Part shown: positions 20,836 to 24,872 of the stretch, piece by piece
Layout of the letters: every line of letters begins with the position of its first letter
Position numbering within the stretch: the stretch's first letter is position 1
From: a virus
Virus record (IMG/VR): IMGVR_UViG_3300017776_002688
Coordinates: 1-24,872 of that record
Length of the DNA: 24,872 nt
Direction: 5' to 3' (one strand)
Notes under the pieces: generated by a model
Told to the model about the DNA's origin: nothing
Seen by the model: the letters and a program-made list of their open reading frames with translations, nothing else
Database searches by the model: none
Program-made: the position numbers and the translations under genes

Positions 20836-22113
20836 TTACATAAGGTTAGTAACTTTAGACAGTCTGTAGTACTGGTTACGGTCAGCAGTAAATGTTGCAC
20901 CGTCAGTAGTACCGTTAGCTTGAGTCACGTATGGGTTTGCAATCATGCCATATCGTGTCTTGAAGCCAATCTTAGGCTGGAAGTTACCTGGGTCAATCGC
21001 TCTAACCATTTGCAGAGGTACGTATGGGCAGTAGAAGATACCAGCATCATATGCGCTAGATCCTTTATAACCAACTACGTAGAACTGTGAAGCGGCTCCA
21101 GTATTTGCTGAATATGGATCAACATATACTTTGTAACGACCGTTAAGAACACCAGCAAATGTATTACCAGTATCGTCAACGTTAAGTGGACCACCACCTT
21201 GTAGTGCTGAACCAGTATCAAGAACACCAGCCATTGAGAGTGCAGCCGCAACATCAGCAGATGTGATGATGAAGTTACCTTTCCCTCTACGTGTGTCTTG
21301 CGCGATTACGTTAGCATCTCTTTCAATGTTGAAGAGAAGACCTTTGAATCGCTCAACTGACCATCTGCCATTTGAATCAACGTCAAGGTCGAAAGTACCG
21401 GCTGTTGCAGTAGATGCAGAACCAGGCTTAGCGACTTTGTAGATTGTTCTAATAACTTCACGGTTAATTTCAGCAAGAATTTCTTGTGAAAGAATGTTTG
21501 ACAACTCACCTTCAGCGTCCAAACCATGGATAGCTTTAAGGTCTTGAGCCAATTCTACTGTGTACTCAGCTTTCAGTGCGCGAGTCTTCGCAGTAACGGT
21601 TGTTTTCTCGATTGAGAAAGCCATTTCATTGAAGTCTGTTCCACCTGAATCACCAAGTGCTTCAGCAGTATTAGTAGCAATGCCAGTACCTGTAGTAAAA
21701 GTACCGTCAACTGGGTTTGAGCCAGCATGAGTACCAGTACCAGAAAAGTCTGTGTCTGCTTCGTTGAATAAAGCCTCTGTACCAGTTTGATTGGTAAAGT
21801 GTGACTTCATTGCAAAGATAAGACCAGTAGGTCCAGTCATTGGTTGAACACCAGCTACATCATAAGCCATAAGATTAGGCAATGCCCGTCTTACAAGACT
21901 AATGAGAATTGGGTCGTAGTTGTCGATTCCGCCACCAGTATTACTATTGACAGCGACTTCGTTAAGAGCAAGGCGTTCTTCACGACAAGCCTTCTCTTGG
22001 TTTTCAAGAATAACAGCGGTAACTGCTTTCTTGTATGGGTCTTTGATTTCGCCAAGAGCTTCGTGGTCCAGAACTGGAGCCCACTTCTCTTGAATTTGTT
22101 CAGAAAGATACAT
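20836..22113 (-). CDS. 23: Major capsid protein gp23
   Basis: 425 residues (T4 gp23 is 521; marine T4-like proteins are shorter). YDPILISLVRRALPNLMAYDVAGVQPMTGPTGLIFAM (about 65-105) and the C-terminal YGMIANPYV are hallmarks of T4-like gp23. A likely gp21 cleavage site is LNE|V (E52), giving a mature protein of about 373 residues. It forms the hexamers of the head shell; gp24 is not encoded next to it, as in other marine T4-like phages. A late promoter lies 34 bp upstream, AGGAGAAA precedes the ATG, and a UUCG terminator follows. Confidence 0.97.
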   Translation of the reverse strand: MYLSEQIQEKWAPVLDHEALGEIKDPYKKAVTAVILENQEKACREERLALNEVAVNSNTGGGIDNYDPILISLVRRALPNLMAYDVAGVQPMTGPTGLIFAMKSHFTNQTGTEALFNEADTDFSGTGTHAGSNPVDGTFTTGTGIATNTAEALGDSGGTDFNEMAFSIEKTTVTAKTRALKAEYTVELAQDLKAIHGLDAEGELSNILSQEILAEINREVIRTIYKVAKPGSASTATAGTFDLDVDSNGRWSVERFKGLLFNIERDANVIAQDTRRGKGNFIITSADVAAALSMAGVLDTGSALQGGGPLNVDDTGNTFAGVLNGRYKVYVDPYSANTGAASQFYVVGYKGSSAYDAGIFYCPYVPLQMVRAIDPGNFQPKIGFKTRYGMIANPYVTQANGTTDGATFTADRNQYYRLSKVTNLM

Positions 22114-22146
22114 TTTTCGTTTCTCCTATTGGGGTTTTAGTACTAT

Positions 22147-22154
22147 TATTTATA
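22147..22154 (-). promoter_or_regulatory. T4-type late promoter of gp23
   Basis: TATAAATAATAGTA on the minus strand; start predicted near 22141 with a 28-nt leader containing AGGAG. It resembles the iscU and iscA boxes. Confidence 0.87.
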
Positions 22155-22166
22155 AAATAAAATATT

Positions 22167-23372
22167 TTAGAACTTTGCTGATTGAGAGATTGCCTGAGCA
22201 TATCTGGAAATATAACTGTCGTCTTGGTTTAACCCTTCTACAGTGTCTTCCAACTTATCTTCGGAATCTTGTTGCCCTTGTTTTGGAAAATAGTTTTCCT
22301 TGACTACTGCAACTTTTTCGGTAAAGATTTCAGTGCTACCAAAATCAATATCTTCAACAAGTTTTGCAAATTTTTCAGCTTCAGTCAGTGTTAAGTCTTC
22401 ACTGGCTTCTTTGATGATTGCTTGCTTCTGAAGATTTTGCTTTTCTGCAACAACTTCGATCTTTTCTTCAAGGGACTCATTTAACTTTGTTTCCAAAGAG
22501 TCAATTTTGTCCTGCATTTCGCCCAGTACATCATACTTTTCTTCGGGTACTTGGATGTAGTGTTCAGCGAATAGGGTTTTCATACCAGAAATGAAGTCTT
22601 CAGTGATCTCAGCACGTAGACCTCGCTCTATGGCAAGTTCATTTTCTTTCATCCAGTTCTCAGCAACATAGGAAAGGAACGAATCTAGTTTTTCTACCAT
22701 TTCTTCCTTGAATGTTTCTTGCTGTAACTGTGCTTCTTCTTTTAGTTCTGCTTCGATTGTTTCCATTTCGTTAGCAATACGTGCAGTGACAACGGCTTCA
22801 AAAATACCAGCTGCCTTAGTCTTGAATTCTTCAGAGAGTTCTTCTTCTGATTCAAACAAACCTTTAATGTCTTGACCGAAAAGAGTTTCTTCTTCTTCTG
22901 CAACAACTTCTTGATCTTCTGCAACTTCTTCTTCAGCAACGACTTCAAACTCTTCTTCGGTGCCTTCGTCTTCAGAAATAACTTCTTCTTCAGATGCTAC
23001 TTCTTCTTGAGCAACTACGCCCTGTGAAGATGCATTGTTTACTGAATTTTCAGTGTCTTCTTCGTTTTCGAAATTTGAAGGAGCTTCTTTAGCACCATTA
23101 CCCTTAGGCAATGTTCCATCTTTTTTCGCTTTAGCAGATGCGGCTTTACCAACTTCAGATGTTAAACCACCTTCTTTGTTACCCGTTCCACTTAAATCGT
23201 CTTTTGCAGGATTGGCATCTGAACTACCCTGAGTAGGGGCAGATGAATCACCTGGTTTACTATTGGGTGAAAGGTTGTCTGCCTTCTCATCCAGTTCTTG
23301 GAGTTCTTCACTAAGTTGACCAACTTCTCGGCCCTTAGCAAGAAACTCTCTAATCTTGTTTTCTACACTCAT
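22167..23372 (-). CDS. 22: Prohead core scaffold gp22
   Basis: 401 residues, longer than T4 gp22 (269). An N-terminal helix (IREFLAKGREVGQLSEELQEL) precedes a Ser/Asn/Gly/Lys low-complexity segment to about 120 and a strongly acidic Glu/Val stretch (about 121-170). Residues about 180-370 are helical and coiled-coil-like, and the end is SYISRYAQAISQSAKF, typical of marine gp22. It forms the inner core around which gp23 assembles and is degraded by gp21. It has its own late promoter (23410-23417) and AAGGAG ribosome-binding site. The N-terminal low-complexity extension is the main difference from T4. Confidence 0.9.
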   Translation of the reverse strand: MSVENKIREFLAKGREVGQLSEELQELDEKADNLSPNSKPGDSSAPTQGSSDANPAKDDLSGTGNKEGGLTSEVGKAASAKAKKDGTLPKGNGAKEAPSNFENEEDTENSVNNASSQGVVAQEEVASEEEVISEDEGTEEEFEVVAEEEVAEDQEVVAEEEETLFGQDIKGLFESEEELSEEFKTKAAGIFEAVVTARIANEMETIEAELKEEAQLQQETFKEEMVEKLDSFLSYVAENWMKENELAIERGLRAEITEDFISGMKTLFAEHYIQVPEEKYDVLGEMQDKIDSLETKLNESLEEKIEVVAEKQNLQKQAIIKEASEDLTLTEAEKFAKLVEDIDFGSTEIFTEKVAVVKENYFPKQGQQDSEDKLEDTVEGLNQDDSYISRYAQAISQSAKF

Positions 23373-23409
23373 GTTACTGATCTCCTTTTAGGATTATGTT
23401 TCTGATAAT

Positions 23410-23417
23410 TATTTATA
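23410..23417 (-). promoter_or_regulatory. T4-type late promoter of gp22
   Basis: TATAAATA on the minus strand directly after the gp21 start-to-stop unit is complete upstream: it lies in the gap after the gp21 stop only on the transcript of the gp22 side, 38 bp before the gp22 ATG when read leftwards would be wrong; the box at 23410-23417 is upstream of gp22 (start 23372) and just inside the gp21-gp22 gap (gp21 ends at 23423). Predicted leader about 32 nt with AAGGAG. Confidence 0.85.
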
Positions 23418-23422
23418 AAAAA

Positions 23423-24076
23423 TTAGATTTCTGACAGTCTTTTCATGAAAGATTCAAAGACTACTAATTTTGCTTCATCCAGTTCACGGGCAGAAGTCTT
23501 ACTAATATAAGTCTTTGCCATATCAACTTCTCTTTCTTGCCAGATGCCATTCTCTAGAATCCACTCTCTGTTCTCCATGATGCCTCTTACAAATGCATCT
23601 GGTGCTGAAGGATCAGAAACTATGTCTGCGGCAGTTGATAGCATGAAATCGTCCTGCACTTCATTGATACCATTACGCTCTTTAAGAGAGCCTAGTCCAC
23701 GTGAACTAACTCCCAGTTGAGCACCTTCTTCAATAAGGTTTCTGGCAATGTTTCCCATTGGAGTATCAAGAATTTTTGCTTTACCGATGTAGTTATTACC
23801 ATCTTCTTTTAGTGAAGTAATAAGGTGTGATACACGGTCAAGATTAACAGTAGGTCCATCAGGATGACCAAGTTCGCCCATGGCTCTCTTAGTATCGATG
23901 TTCTCTTTAGTGTACCTAGCAACCTCTCGTTGCATAATTTCTTTCGGGTACATTCTACCGTTTCTATTTTTTAAATCTGATTGAAGAAAGACACCCTCAA
24001 TATACATTGATTTCTTGCCGTCTTTTTCTTCTACGATGTACTTGACATCTTCTACTGTTTCAGTAATAAGTTTCAT
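23423..24076 (-). CDS. 21: Prohead core protease gp21
   Basis: 217 residues (T4 gp21 is 212). NRNGRMYPKEIM near 38-49, the catalytic His in GELGHPDG (H71), the Ser pair in GVSSRG (S124/S125) and LSTAADIVSDPSAPDAFV near 146-163 define the phage prohead serine protease family. It cleaves scaffold and head proteins after Glu during maturation. It shares TAATG with the preceding 128-aa gene and is followed by gp22 after 50 bp with a late promoter. Confidence 0.96.
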   Translation of the reverse strand: MKLITETVEDVKYIVEEKDGKKSMYIEGVFLQSDLKNRNGRMYPKEIMQREVARYTKENIDTKRAMGELGHPDGPTVNLDRVSHLITSLKEDGNNYIGKAKILDTPMGNIARNLIEEGAQLGVSSRGLGSLKERNGINEVQDDFMLSTAADIVSDPSAPDAFVRGIMENREWILENGIWQEREVDMAKTYISKTSARELDEAKLVVFESFMKRLSEI

Positions 24077-24462
24077 TATCCTAAATCTCCATCTGCACCT
24101 TGGTGCTGTTGTGAACCGTAACCGTCAACTTTAGTTAGTTCAATGATTACTGTTCCAGATGCGCCAGAAATTGCAACGTCAACGTTTTCGCCATTGTGCT
24201 GATTGTCTGAGAAACCATTGAATTCAATTGAACCCGATTCGGCTAAGTCATACAGAACGTTACTATCTCTAGAGATAACAGCGGCACCAGACGCACCTAA
24301 AGTCCAGTGAATCGCTCTGATATTCGCTTTTGGTGACGATTGAGTTTCTGTTGATTTTTTTAATGTTGTTGCAAGTGCGATTGAGCCAGTCGCAGATGTT
24401 CCCCGAACGGCGACAACCCCTTGAACTTGGGTCAGTTTTAAAACGTCTACTACGACTGCCAT
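24076..24462 (-). CDS. Probable virion structural protein, 128 aa
   Basis: The protein is rich in short beta strands (VVDVLKL, GVVAVRG, GSIALATTL, VDVAISGASGTVIIELTKV) with many Gly, Ser and Ala residues and no Cys, as in small capsid-associated beta-sandwich proteins. RAIHWTLGASGAAVISRDSNVLYDL lies in the centre. I associate similar proteins with the head gene cluster of marine T4-like phages but cannot name one. Its gene lies between the 116-aa gene and gp21, and it has TTAGGAGAAA as ribosome-binding site. A head decoration or neck role is inferred only from position. Confidence 0.7.
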   Translation of the reverse strand: MAVVVDVLKLTQVQGVVAVRGTSATGSIALATTLKKSTETQSSPKANIRAIHWTLGASGAAVISRDSNVLYDLAESGSIEFNGFSDNQHNGENVDVAISGASGTVIIELTKVDGYGSQQHQGADGDLG

Positions 24463-24472
24463 TTACTTTCTC

Positions 24473-24823
24473 CTAATAACCTTTTTTCTTGTGATTGGAA
24501 TGCGGCCCTTCTTGTAAAATATCAAGGTCAACGGTATCACAAGTTTCAATTCCGTGTTCGAACATCACTTTATACCAAGAAACGTTTCCGTCTGCGTCTG
24601 GTTCAGCGTGTTCTGCGTGAAGTGGGCGCCCTTCACCATGCTCTTTGTGCAATACTTTCATCGCGCAATTATGTGTAAGTTTAGGATCTTCTGAAGAACC
24701 TTGTTTAGGAGGTAGTTTATCACCTTCTACACCATCTTCCGCTGGATGATTTGCAGTAGGTTTTTCTTTACTGGGTTTCTTTACTGCCAGTGCTTCTTCT
24801 TTAAACTGCCTAAACGTCTTCAT
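24473..24823 (-). CDS. Candidate internal head protein with T4-type capsid-targeting N-terminus and SH3-like domain
   Basis: 116 residues. The first eleven, MKTFRQFKEEA, align without gaps to the 10-residue capsid-targeting sequence of T4 internal proteins (MKTYQEFIAE followed by A), with the gp21 cut expected after E10. A Pro/Lys-rich disordered stretch to about residue 50 follows. The rest (AMKVLHKEHGEGRPLHAEHA, then VSWYKVMFEHGIETCDTVDLDIL) looks like a small SH3/KOW-type barrel found in marine phage proteins. It overlaps the upstream gene by 14 bp and precedes the gp21 protease. This fits a protein packed into the prohead core, but position and N-terminus are the only evidence. Confidence 0.7.
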   Translation of the reverse strand: MKTFRQFKEEALAVKKPSKEKPTANHPAEDGVEGDKLPPKQGSSEDPKLTHNCAMKVLHKEHGEGRPLHAEHAEPDADGNVSWYKVMFEHGIETCDTVDLDILQEGPHSNHKKKGY

Positions 24824-24872
24824 TTGTTTCTCCGTTTTCTACTTCAGACTCTTCTGCAGGCTCTTCTACTTC
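24810..24872 (-). CDS. C-terminus of an acidic head-core protein (gp67-like), partial
   Basis: The last 20 codons of a gene entering from the right edge. The tail is strongly acidic (EVEEPAEESEVENGE, then TNEDV) and its TAG at 24810 overlaps the next start by 14 bp. T4 has the small acidic core protein gp67 between gp20 and gp21, so this is a reasonable candidate, but only the tail is visible. Confidence 0.55.
   Translation of the reverse strand, partial: EVEEPAEESEVENGETNEDV

Noticed and set aside
20736-20900. N-terminal extension of the iscU frame reaching into gp23
   Set aside because: It crosses the gp23 stop, the UUCG terminator and the late promoter, and the GTG at 20735 has AGGAG and gives the normal IscU N-terminus.
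1-24872. tRNA genes, IS elements, attachment sites
   Set aside because: None could be recognised by eye in the gaps, all of which are under about 130 bp.

Overview
This window is a piece of a marine T4-like myovirus genome. Every gene I can support reads leftwards on the minus strand, packed with 1-11 bp overlaps or ATGA/TAATG junctions. The hallmark set is T4: gp21 protease, gp22 scaffold and gp23 major capsid protein; UvsY and UvsW; late sigma gp55; gp46/gp47 nuclease; gp45 clamp and gp44 clamp loader. The AT-rich composition, the absence of gp24, and the cargo genes (CobS/MoxR-like ATPase with VWA protein, peptide deformylase, ClpP-like protease, DUF3310, A-type Fe-S carrier) match T4-like phages of ocean bacteria. 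Nothing photosynthetic is present here. The IscU type points to a proteobacterial host, but the host cannot be fixed from this window.

Layout in the direction of transcription (right to left). (1) 24872-20836, head: end of an acidic gp67-like protein, a 116-aa protein with a T4-type capsid-targeting N-terminus, a 128-aa probable structural protein, gp21, gp22, gp23, then a UUCG terminator. (2) 20775-18707: an Fe-S insert with iscU, an SGNH-like gene, iscA and a tail-tube-fold protein, driven by TATAAATA late promoters. (3) 18704-15714: uvsY, uvsW, an Sm-like small protein and gp55. (4) 15701-9769: an early operon of two small genes, DEDDh exonuclease, gp47, SGNH-like protein, gp46, peptide deformylase, a conserved small protein and ClpP-like protease. 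(5) 9722-4626: VWA/metallopeptidase-like protein, MoxR/CobS-like ATPase, DUF3310 and a complete beta-ketoacyl-ACP synthase. (6) 4545-1: a small orphan gene, gp45, peroxiredoxin, a 58-aa gene, gp44, a radical SAM protein split in two frames, and a partial TauD-like dioxygenase.

Control is readable. Four sigma70-type early promoters (17-bp spacers) face left at 4107-4135, 7275-7303, 9694-9722 and 15673-15701. Six TATAAATA late promoters precede the 120-aa gene, uvsY, iscA, iscU, gp23 and gp22. One near-consensus sigma70 promoter at 16324-16351 faces right, against all genes.

The least ordinary content is the combination of a complete FabF-type ketosynthase, an IscU scaffold that keeps its HscA docking motif, an IscA carrier predicted to be made from a leaderless late mRNA, a split radical SAM enzyme, an Fe(II)/2-oxoglutarate-type oxygenase and a peroxiredoxin. 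Together they suggest that this phage invests in iron-sulfur and redox chemistry as well as lipid synthesis. There are no gene-free stretches over about 130 bp and I saw no tRNA, IS element or CRISPR array.
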